Of a stretch of 64,000 nucleotides of DNA, positions 49,001 to 59,107 are shown in pieces; positions within the stretch are counted from its first letter, which is position 1; each line of letters opens with the position of its first letter. The position numbers and the translations under genes were made by a program. Below the pieces are notes generated by a model. That model did no database searches. It was given only the letters and a program-made list of their open reading frames with translations, and was not told the origin of the DNA. This DNA is from Vitis vinifera (lineage: Eukaryota > Streptophyta > Magnoliopsida > Vitales > Vitaceae): NCBI RefSeq assembly GCF_030704535.1, contig NC_081811.1:4381001-4445000 (forward strand), given 5' to 3'.

Positions 49001-52000
49001 CCATTAAGACCCAATAAAAAACTGTGCACCTCATCCATCTCCCAATCATTGAAGGGTTTAGAGCAATGCGGGCTCCAACTCCCCCCTCCCTTAGTGAAAC
49101 TCCACACATCTTTTACCCAGACATCCTTGGACATAGCTAAAGCAAACAAAGTAGGAAAAGCAACACAAAAAGGTGAATATCCACACCATCTATCCTTCCA
49201 AAATCTCACCCTCTGACCATTGCCCACCACAAAGGAGAGTCTACTGCTTACAACATGCCACTCCCTCCTAATTGCTTACCACAACCCCACGCCATATCCA
49301 CCCCTCACTTCCTTGGAGCACCAACTCCTTTGCTCCTCCCCACACTTTTCCTTAATCAGTTGATTCCACAAGACCCCTCTCTCATTTGCAAACCTCCAAC
49401 TCCATTTGCACAAAAGCGCCTTATTAAGAGAAGAAAGACACTTCACCCCCAAACCCCCTTTTCTTTTGTCTAAGCAAACAAGCACCCATCTTACAAGATG
49501 AGGTTTCTGCTCAAGAGCCCCACCACCCCACAAAAAATCTCTCCGAATCTGCTCCAACCTCAATCTGACCGTCCTAGGCAAAGTAAGCACATACATGAAA
49601 TAAATGGGCAAACTAGACGAAGTACTCTGGATCAAAGTGAGCCTCCCTCATTATCGACAACTATGTAAATAAATGGGTCATATGTGAGTCGATCCATAAT
49701 CGTTTTAACACAACACGATAAATTAAATGTGTCAAAATGGCTCATATTCAGTTTCAAGGCTTCAACTTGAACATAACATGTTTAATAAATAGGTTCAGTG
49801 GGTAGACATGAACACGATTAACCACAACCTAAACCCACTAATTTCATGTCACTTTCGAGTTGTATTCACAAGTTGTGTCAAAAATTGCCACCTCCACTAG
49901 TAATAGAAGAGCAATGCACCTAACACTCAACTTCCAACTATTCAGGGTGTGTTTACAAAATGCTTCACCAATGATTCTATTAGTGATCATATCTTCTACT
50001 AAATCAAATCTGTCTGCACTTAATACTTCCACTCAGAATCCCTGCTTTGCATTTGCCCCTAGAGCAACCATTTGAACAATTCTTACCATTTGCCCCACAA
50101 AAAGAAGCTAAGAAGCAAGAGTGCTTCATTATCTTAAGATCAAGAGCCTAACTCTGGAGAAAGATCTGAACTACTGCTCTCAAGTACCGTAATCCCAAGA
50201 TATGGCAAAGTGTGCATTACATTAACAACTAATACTCAGCTCTCAAGTTCATGATAGGCTTGTTGATTGGTTGTACTACAAGTAAGGAGAGGGAGGTTAT
50301 TTTTTTGCTTTCTCTGTCTTTGTTTTGCATTTTGGTAAATATTGTATACATCATTTGTACTTTGTTGTGCCTTTTCCAACACTTGGTTTAATATATTCTT
50401 TTTTATTGCCTATCAAACAAAAAAAAAACTATTACTCAGCTAAATCTTCATGCAAAAACCTTAACTCTATCAAAAACCATGTGCAAAACAAAAGACCTTC
50501 GAATATCAGAGTCGAGAATATGTAGAAGCATAAAACCATGCATGCAAGGCATCCGAACAGACAAGAGCATGAACAAAGAATTTATTATTTCACAAAGAAA
50601 TAATAAGAAGCAGCTAAATTAAAACAAATACATATGTGAACCACACAATTGTAGAATAAATCTGCATAACTTATACAACTACACTGGTATGTCATCTAAA
50701 GAAGTTCAACATCTACAGAGATTTCTCAATCATTATTTAGGCAAGTTAAGATCACATTTAAAAATAGGAAAACACTTGTACAAATTTTAAATAAAGAAAA
50801 TGCAGAACAATTACCATCACAGCTGAAATATCCAGTTACTGGAACCCAAAAAATGAAGTTTACTAACATGGACTGTTCCATTGAGCAATTATTAGCCATG
50901 AATGGCATAGAAAACTACAAAAATCTGTCTCAGTGCATCTTTACCTGGCTGCTAGTCCAACACACACAGTGGAAACATCAGGTCGGATATGCCTCATTGT
51001 GTCGAATATAGCCATGCCTGAGGGGATAAATAAGGAAGAATTCAAGAAAATAAGAACCTGTACAAGTCTCCATGCTCAGTTAAATAAACTAGTACCAGTG
51101 TGAAGAAAAATTTATTGTAAGACAGAAATTACCAGCTGTAACTGATCCTCCTGGAGAGTTCACATACATGACAATATCCTGTTCAGAATATCAAGACATG
51201 ATCTAATGGTGAAAACTTGCATAATGGTAGTTAATTTTCATAAGCTGTTTAATAGAAAGTCAGAGAGCTATAGAAAAAGGAGAGGGAGTGAGATGCAAAA
51301 TGAAGGTAATATGTCAAAGGCACAGATTAAAATAAAATTAAGGATGCTAGAAACAGAAAAACAAGTTTTGGCTTCATAAATCTCATTTAGTATTTCATGC
51401 TTTTCTAGTTGTTTGCAATAGGTTTTTTACGTGGAGGAAGTTAGCAATGAGAAGAGTAAGTTGTCTGAGCTGAGAGGAAAAGGGATTTTGACAATGCCAA
51501 TACACCCAAGGGAGTAGAAATATCATAAGAGGAGCTCAGGAATCAAAGAGGATTCAAAGAATCAGCTTACGATTTTGCAGGGTTTCCAAACTCCCATAGT
51601 GGTCTGCTGGGATATTTTGAAGATCAAATGGAGTTACAAGCCCAAGACCCATAGTGCAGATCACCCTATTAATAAGGATCCGAATCTACTCACCAATACC
51701 CTCAAACCATCTCAATTACTCAAAAGTGGGTGGTTTAGTTCACTTGGAACCTCTCAAGCCTTGCTCCAAACATGGAAAAGCTATGAAGGTGTTTTCTGCC
51801 CAAATACCTAGGGGCTTTGAGTAAAGGGAGAGTGGGTTTATCCCTCTGACATCAGGAAGCAAGTAAGGGGGTCAACCTCAACCAAGGAGCTTCATCATCC
51901 CCTTACAGGATGTAAATTCATGCTGAAAGGCCTCAGCCTCTTAGCAAGTTTAAGGGTGGTTGTTGTCACTTGCATGCTGAGGCACTTAGGCCACATTGCC

Positions 52001-53455
52001 TCACTTTGATGCGTTCACATCGCACTATCATCTTAACAAAGTAATATTGAGTTCCTGTCGAAATGGTGCCTGCTTATGAGCCCATGATTCCTTAGGTTTA
52101 CTCGTCGCAACTACTTATTTGGCTATTTGGCACCCCTTATAGGTCCATGTAGCACACAGAATTATGCCTTAAATGACACATAAATCAAACATTCAATTTC
52201 TCTTGCTTTGAGATTGGGAAACTGCAATTCTTACAAGCTAGTTAAGCTAAAGCGAATTCAGGGTCCATTATGTTAGCATTTGATGATGCAACTCCATTAT
52301 CCCAAAAGGGAGTTGCTATCACACTAATACAATAGAGCAGTTTTATGATCCCGCAAAAAGGCATCGTTTCAATATCTTACCATCAAGTTGTGAAATGGGT
52401 TCTGCTTTCTATGCTGGACCCATCCATGATGATATATTGGTACAAAAAAAATAGATGTTCATTTTGTGATAAATCGTAATAATAATAGTAATAACAAAGA
52501 GGGAAAATTTGCATACAAAAATAAGAACATCAACAGCTAAGCTACCATACGGACCTTGTCAGGATCAACAGCATCAAGATAGAGAAGCTGAGCCACTATG
52601 ATGTTTGCCATATCATCATCAACAGCTCCACCACATCGGATTATTCTCTGAAGAGAAATCAGAGACAAATTGGATGCATTAACGCATAAGTGTGTGCCAA
52701 CACTTTAGTAAGCGTAGCAAAAGATAAACTTAACCAGCCCCTTACATGTTGAAAAAGCTGACTGACGACACTCTGAAAACGCTCCTGCACCATTGGAGGC
52801 GGCCCTTGCCCTCCTTGTGCATATGTAGGGAAGTAGGCCGAAGATGGGATTTGCAAATCATCCCTACAAAATAAAAAATTAGCATGCAAATCATCAATAA
52901 CGGAAGAATCTAAACACCAAAAAAAACATCCAAACGTGAACCATCAGGTCAAAACCCTACCTAATGGACCAAGTTCCCTGCCTAGAATTCTTGTCCGGCG
53001 CCCAAAACTCCCCAGAATAGGCAGCCTTCACTGGCGCAACCCGAAGTCTTTTTTCACTCCCAACCAATTTTGTAAATTTCCTGCCAATCGGAAAGAGAAC
53101 AAAATTTATCATTAGTCTTACATCCTCCAAAAAAGAACACTTATCTTCCGCTTGGTTCCCAAGAAAACAAAAAATTCCGAATCTCATGTATCACAGCAGG
53201 GACAAACACTTGCCAAACTCAATTAAGTGAAACCTGTTCTCCTCTTGATAAAAATTTATTAATTTCTCACACTTTCCCTAACTTGTCTCATCAACCAAAC
53301 GGTCAGTTAAAAAAAACACATATACGGAAACGGAAGAGAAAAGAGGGATAGGAAAACACAAACCTAGAGGAAAAAGAAAGCTTGTGAGAATCGGAAGAAG
53401 AAGTAGGGTTTGAGGAGAAGATGAGAGAATTGAATGCGACGCATGTGTGCGCCAT
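46058..53455 (-). CDS. CLPP5: Plastid ATP-dependent Clp protease proteolytic subunit 5
   Basis: Nine exons, 53364-53455, 52961-53080, 52746-52863, 52555-52647, 51133-51178, 50945-51017, 47539-47573, 47342-47430 and 46058-46261, give 289 residues. It is a catalytic subunit of the stromal Clp core that degrades chloroplast proteins. The N-terminus ([20 protein letters not shown]) is a Ser-rich transit peptide. The body holds [63 protein letters not shown] with nucleophile Ser181, [12 protein letters not shown] with His206, and [11 protein letters not shown] with Asp255. Triad spacing (25 and 49) equals E. coli ClpP. The 35-nt exon 7 supplies the last base of the Ser181 codon across a 3.4-kb transposon-filled intron. 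It matches CLPP5 rather than the other plastid ClpP/R paralogues. Confidence 0.95.
46299..46420 (-). mobile_element. Possible LINE 3'-end fragment in CLPP5 intron 8
   Basis: A T-run followed by GATGAGTAAAGCAACAGTG reads, on the minus strand, as ...TTTACTCATC plus poly-A, like the 3' termini of the other LINE copies in the window. The 5' limit and target-site duplication are unclear. Confidence 0.35.
47895..49896. mobile_element. hAT-like MITE in CLPP5 intron 6, split by a nested LINE
   Basis: The ends are TAGGAGTGACAATT (47895) and, from the other strand, TGGAGGTGGCAATT (49896), matching at 10 of 14 bases. They are flanked by 8-bp near-duplicates CCAATAAT (47887-47894) and CTAGTAAT (49897-49904), as expected for hAT insertions. 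The interior has the familiar ACACAACACAACCCAT / GACATGAACACGATTAACC style of this MITE group. Without the nested LINE it is about 0.6 kb. Confidence 0.55.
48230..49655 (-). mobile_element. 5'-truncated LINE nested in the MITE
   Basis: On the minus strand, pieces of ORF2 from late reverse transcriptase onward are readable: [20 protein letters not shown] near 49600, [14 protein letters not shown] near 49200, and a zf-RVT segment ([26 protein letters not shown]) near 48740-48790. It ends in ...TTTACTTATC plus poly-A (T-run at 48235-48245). Frames are broken. It belongs to the same LINE group as the SWN copy and runs in the same sense as CLPP5. No clear target-site duplication was found. Confidence 0.88.
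50242..50426 (+). mobile_element. Very short LINE 3' end with target-site duplication
   Basis: About 185 bp ending in TTGCCTATCAAACAAAAAAA, flanked by AACTAATACTCAGCT (50227-50241) and AACTATTACTCAGCT (50427-50441), 14 of 15 bases equal. It lies in CLPP5 intron 6, opposite to the gene. Confidence 0.6.
51183..52554 (-). other. CLPP5 intron 4, no element recognised
   Basis: A 1.4-kb intron. The open frame at 51575-51811 on the plus strand shows no domain, and I see no terminal repeats. It may be old repeat DNA, judging by its more even base composition. Confidence 0.3.
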
Positions 53456-54639
53456 TTTGGCCTTCACTTCCCTCCTCTTGCGTCTGTATCTTATCCTTCA
53501 GAGCCAAAAGGGTTTTAGTGTTTCACTGCACAAGAAGAGTCTCTCGATATTTCCTTTTGGATCATCTGGATCCGGATCATAGCACCCGGATCCGAGTCCA
53601 TGTTTCGCCTCATGGCCACATGCACAAATAAAGAAATTGGTATTTAAAAAAATAATTATATAAATATATAGAATGATTAAAAATAAAATAATAGTTATAA
53701 AGATTATTTTTAAAATATTAAAAAAGAGGTTAAAATAATTTTAAGTTTTTAAATAGACTTTTATATTATAAAATATCAAATAATAATTTTTAAAAACTAT
53801 TCTTAAAACTGTTTTCCACAATAAAAAATAATTATCAAATATACTCTATGACATTAAAATATATTATTAAAAATAGAAATTAGATAAAGTCGAGGAAAAT
53901 CTTAATATTATATATAAAAAAAAAGTCAAAATTTGGTTCCATAACTATAAATAAAATTCTAATAAGAATAGAATTTGATTCCCATGCAAATAATTTAAAA
54001 AAATAATAATAATTAAAAGGTATTAATAAATGGAAAATGACATGATATGTTCGATTGGTAGAAAAAAAACAAAAAAAAAAAAATATATTACATTTAAATA
54101 TTTGATATTTTTTAAACAAAAAAAATATATAACATCCTAATACTTGCTATAAAAAAATATGAATTCTCTTTCATTTTTAATATTATCCAAAAAAACATTA
54201 TGTAATTTATAATTTTATGAATAATTTAATAATATTTAAAATTTATAAAAAAATATATATATATTTTGTAAACTAAATAAAAACATTTTATATATTTATA
54301 TTATTTCAGATGGTATTAACCACGTATTTGTTTAATTATTTTTGTCACACATTATATTCAATATTTATTTTTGTGCAGATTTCATGTTGTAGTTGACATT
54401 ACCTATTACAATTGTGATATGCCATGTAGGAGAAATTTAGAGAGAGCAGATCATTCCAACAGTTGTCTTAGAAGTCTGATCAAAGAATTATTAGGGTTTC
54501 TTCTTCATGGATTAAACCCAATTTAATTAGTAATATGTTGGGAAACTTGTAACAAAATTTAAGATATTTGTACTACATGTATTACAAATGAAATGATAAT
54601 CTCGATTGAAAACATAATGAGGAACTTCTTTAGCAGCCG
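53456..54639. other. CLPP5 upstream region and AT-rich DNA
   Basis: 53456-53630 is GC-richer DNA next to the CLPP5 start (promoter/leader). 53640-54620 is AT-rich and repeat-like, with no gene. Confidence 0.4.
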
Positions 54640-54744
54640 CCACCTAAGTCACGAGCAACGGTTGCAGTGGCGCAAATACGCACCGCCGTTGAAATGGCCT
54701 TCATAATAAACTCCCGCCGGCCCGGAGACATGTTCTCAGCTTCA
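54640..54744 (-). CDS. Orphan terminal exon candidate, gene unknown
   Basis: A GC-rich island in AT-rich DNA. On the minus strand, after a TTTCAG acceptor, it reads FEAENMSPGRREFIMKAIST, then AVRICATATVARDLGGGC and a TAA stop. The clean acceptor, bias and stop look like a last coding exon, but I found no upstream exon to join it to in the next 1.5 kb and do not know the family. It could be a gene fragment. Confidence 0.4.
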
Positions 54745-56251
54745 AAACCTGAAATGCAAGAATAACAGATACTGAATTGGAAGTGAACAAAGGTAAAAGA
54801 AGGATCCGATAAGTTAAGCGGAGATCATAACAGGCCAATCATAAGGTGATAGGAGAAAATCCCTATAAAGAACAAAAAAAAGGCAAAATACACAATGATT
54901 TGTAGTGGTTCATTTCCTCCATTTTACAGGGCGGGTTCAATTCGCAATCACAAGGAAGCATATAGAATATAACTAGGCTACACACAACACAAATATCGCT
55001 TTAAAATGCGACTCAAGGACTCATGCCTCCAAACCCGCAAGTGGGGATCGATTCGCAATCACAAGGAAGCGTGTAGAGTATAACTAGGCTACACACAACT
55101 CAATATGTGATATTCACTAAACAAAAGGTCAAAGTCAAGAGCATGGAAATGGAGAACTAGAGATGTAAGCTTATTCTGAGTGCGACAGTAACAGCCTCTA
55201 AGGGGTGAACAGAAAACAATGACAACCTTGGACCAACTTCAGAAGTACAAAAGCACCTTCCACATCCAGAAGCAGACATCAAGATATGACCAAAAAGATA
55301 AGGTAGATGCTGGGGACCTGAGTTTCCCACTAGATAGGCAACTCAGCTGATGTTTAATCCACATGCTTATGAGGAAGTGACAATTAGAAAAGTATATGCT
55401 AAAATTTGGGGGTGTTCGGTACATAACGCGTGCACTCTTAAAGTAATGAAAGGCCATGTAACCCTTCTTAAGGTAGACAACTATTCTTAGGTCCCCATCT
55501 AGGAAAGGCACCACTGGAAAGAATTAGATCCTTCTGTAAACCTTTCATTTTCAGTGAACCAAATATTCTGAGCATCATGTTCAAAGAAATCTACAGCATA
55601 TATTACCAGAAGAGCACTGTCTATTTCCACTGGCATAATGAAATTAAGAGCAGTAATGTTAAATCCAAACCATGCATAGTATCTTAACATGATTTAAACG
55701 ACCATTGAGCATCTTCACATGATGCACGTGTAACAAACTAAGTAGCATGAGATGACCCAACAGACAATCCACTCAATTGTTTTTACAGGAGAAATTTTTA
55801 GAGTATGGAAAACATCATGTACATTAAATTGCAAAAGAAAATGGATAGTTGTTCACAGGAATATTTTGGACACAATAGATAAGGGTATTGTTGCAGTAAC
55901 AGTCAAATATGGAGGCTCTGAGCATGCGCGGCCTAGTCCCCCAACTATAGATGTAGGAAAGTTGGTCCAGACAGTTAGCCTCAGAGCTACAAGTTCTTTC
56001 ACTCATCCATCCCTCAAGAGAAGGACCACCAAAATGCACTACTAACAAGGCATTTTCCATTTCAAAAGAAATACAGAGAAATGTGTGTGCTTCTCAGCAA
56101 CCAAAAAAATAGTAAAAGAAGAAAACAATCCAAATTATTTGCAGTTTGTCATTGAACAGCCAACCTTTTATATTCATTACCATTCACAGGTGTATATATA
56201 TATCCCTTTCATGAATCATTTCCCTTGGGTCTTAAATTCTGTCACAAAAGA
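54745..56251. other. Intergenic upstream of polygalacturonase
   Basis: No firm gene. Two copies of a roughly 48-bp block (ATTCGCAATCACAAGGAAGC...) start at 54940 and 55051. Frames at 55752-56060 on both strands have no domain. TATATATATA at about 56192-56201 lies 50-60 bp before the next ATG and could be its TATA box, though that would leave a very short leader. Confidence 0.4.
54940..55098. repeat. Two direct repeats, 111-bp spacing
   Basis: ATTCGCAATCACAAGGAAGC followed by (A/G)T(A/G)TAGA(A/G)TATAACTAGG and CTACACACAAC occurs at 54940 and 55051. The few differences are A/G transitions. Confidence 0.75.
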
Positions 56252-58362
56252 ATGTCCAATAATGGAGTCCCGAACCCCATTCATTATTGGCTCCTGTCGA
56301 TACAGATTTTCCTCTTCTCATCAAGTGCTCTGAATGCAAGAACTGCACATGGTTGGGGAACAAAACATCAAAACCCCATCAAAGGAGGCAGCCATAATCT
56401 AGGACATGGTTCTTCATCCAGCTCAGTATATGATTCCTACCAACCTTATAGCCCTATCTTTGATGTCCCATCCTTTGGAGCAAGGGGTGATGGAGTTTCC
56501 GATGACTCCAAGGTTTCTGAATACCAAAAACCAAATTAGTGCTACCTACCATATTTTGTATATAACTGAGTTTAAAATTTTGTTTTCAGAATCGTATTTC
56601 TTTCAGATGGTATACAATAGCATCTTTCTTTGATAGTGTAATACTAGATTTGGACATTTATGACTATGATCAGGCATTTCAAGTGACGTGGTCTGCAGCA
56701 TGTGCAGTCAAGAATGCAACAATTAAGATCCCATCTAAATTTCGGCTCCTCATCAGTCCAATTACACTGCAAGGACCTTGTGAACCAGGACTAGTCCTTC
56801 AGGTTCCAAAATTACGCATCTAGAAAACTCTAATTAGCTGGTTAAAGCTTAATAGTGCGAGTTCTAAAAGCTGATCAAAGTCTTTGATGCCACATCAGAT
56901 AGATGGGATGATTGTCGCACCTGGAGGTCCAAGAATGTGGCTGAAACCAGAGCTACTGCAGTGGATCAACTTCAAGAATCTACATGACTTCGTAATCCAG
57001 GGAAGAGGAACAATTAACGGACAAGGCTCAGCATGGTGGTGGATTACACCCAGGATTCTGCAAAACCAGGTTTGTCGCAGATAACTACATGAACTAGAAT
57101 TACTTAATTAGAAAACCCATATTCTAATATGAATTGAGTTGTGTTGACAGCTAACAAACAGAAACTCCAGATACGATGACACAATGAAGCCAACAGTGAG
57201 TGATTCTCCCACTAGCTATCCTAGTTTTATGTAACACATGGGACAGATGAATTTGGATCATACCATTTAAACAGTATTCTTTTAACAATATCAAGCTTTT
57301 ATCTCAGGCCGTGAGATTTTACTCAAGTTTAAACTTAACTATCCGTGACATCCAAATCCAAAACAGCCCAAGATGCCACCTAAAATTTGACAACTGTGCT
57401 GGGGTAAAGGTAACCAATCTCAGCATCTCCTCGCCAGGTGACAGCCCAAACACTGATGGGATCCATCTCCAGAACTCACAACGGGTGGAAGTAGAGAATT
57501 CTACAATTTCATGTGGTATTACTCTAGATTCTAAACCTTCTATTTTTCCGTATATTCCAGATAACTCTTCATCTAGAAGTTAAGTCTCTGTACTTGAGCA
57601 GGGGATGATTGTATCTCAATTCAGACTGGGTGTTCAGATGTAAACATTCAGAATATTAAATGTGGACCGGGGCATGGAATAAGGCATGTTAACAATCCCA
57701 GATTCTGCTTTTCACTATAAAACGTGAACTTTAGACCCTTGTTTTAACTGTAACTCAAAACTCTCTGCAATTCAGCATAGGGGGCCTAGGTAAGGATGGC
57801 ACCTTGGCCTGCGTATCAAACATTGTGGTTCAGAATTCCATAATGGTGGATACGCTATATGGAATCAGGATCAAAACCTGGCAGGTAATCTCCTAAGACC
57901 TCCACTCTAGTCATCCATGACTAGGTTCTGTTTTAACCTCTATTGCACCCTACTCAGGGTGGAGTTGGGTCCGTGAAGTCTGTGATATTTTTGGATATCG
58001 AAGTCTCTAACGTGAAAGTGCCAATCATGATTGATCAGTTCTACTGTGAAGGTGGTACTTGTCGAAACAAGACAGATGCAGTTTCTCTGACCAACATTAC
58101 GTACAATCAAATAAATGGAACTTATGCTACACAGGCAATACATCTAGCCTGCAGTGACAGCATTCCGTGCACTAATATCAGCATGGGAAATGTCCTCCTC
58201 ACTCCATCAACAACAACTAAAGGCTTGATGCAAGACCTATGTTGGAATTCCTACGGAAAATCTCTAGCCACTGTTTTTCCTCCCAGTCTAAACTGTCTAG
58301 AAACAGGAAATCCTCTATCCAAGAAAGCTAGTAATTTCAACAGAACTCATTTTACATGCTAA
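56252..58362 (+). CDS. Polygalacturonase (glycoside hydrolase family 28), secreted
   Basis: Eight exons, 56252-56512, 56674-56802, 56899-57069, 57151-57195, 57308-57515, 57602-57683, 57776-57884 and 57958-58362, give 469 residues. GH28 enzymes cut homogalacturonan in the cell wall. A signal peptide (residues about 10-30, [20 protein letters not shown]) precedes a Ser/Gly/His-rich linker. The fold opens at [20 protein letters not shown]. All four active-site motifs are present: SPNTDGIH (Asp252), CGDDCIS (Asp273, Asp274), GPGHGISIG (His296) and RIKTW (Arg330, Lys332), so catalysis is likely. The glycine before DD is split by intron 5. The sixth intron (57684-57775) has a GC donor right after the GHG motif. 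Family members of this length with a long linker are often called exo- or At1g48100-like PGs; I cannot tell exo from endo. Confidence 0.93.
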
Positions 58363-59107
58363 AAAAAGCTGCATTTACCTTTTATTCAAGTATTGTATTG
58401 TAAAGGTGACCTACTAGAAAAACAGAGAACAAGAAAAGGGGGGAAAAAATCTAAAATTCTCATAGTATCCTAGAAATAAATCACCTAATTCATTTTAAAA
58501 AAAGCCACCACTGCCTAGCTTATCATATTAGTTGATCGTTCTTGTACCTTTTAACCAGCATATATAAAAACCTAAGAGGGTTCTAAATACAAGGCCAACT
58601 TCAACTGCAACATTTCCATGAGAGAATATGAGTTGTCTCATTTTTTTTTTTCATAGGTAGAGAATATAATTTACCTCATTTGCAAACAAGAGAGACTTAT
58701 TGCTTTAATGCATGACACTTGGGGGCTTCCAAGAAAAACAAGCTAAAGAAACATATAACATGAAGATCCTCAATGTGTTCAGCTTGATAAAAGTATCAAC
58801 AGTCTGTTAACTTCTTAAACATTATTGAACTAATTTTTAGCTACATTTATGCCCTCCCACTTCCAAACCCCAAAAATAAAGGGTATTGGAGTGCTCAATT
58901 TCTTCCAAGAAAAAGAAAAAAAAAATTATACTATCGTTTCCAACTGTTTTACAGTGAACTAATAATCCCAAACTCTATAAATCTCTCCATATTGAGATCA
59001 AAAGGAAAAAAGAAACATCATCCTTTACCAATCTCTCAATACAAGATATATTAATATAAACTTTCTGGATTACCTGCATGCACAATGGCAAGGGAAAGAC
59101 TGTAACA
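58363..59107. other. Shared 3' region of polygalacturonase and INO80B-like gene
   Basis: 745 bp between convergent stop codons, with no gene. A T-run with CATAGGTAGAGAATATAA near 58641 may be a tiny LINE 3' end flanked by diverged copies of GAGAATATGAGTTGTCTCAT. Confidence 0.35.

Noticed and set aside
55752-56060. 97- and 78-residue frames on opposite strands
   Set aside because: No recognisable family or supporting splice sites; probably repeat DNA. I also could not join them to the orphan exon at 54.7 kb.
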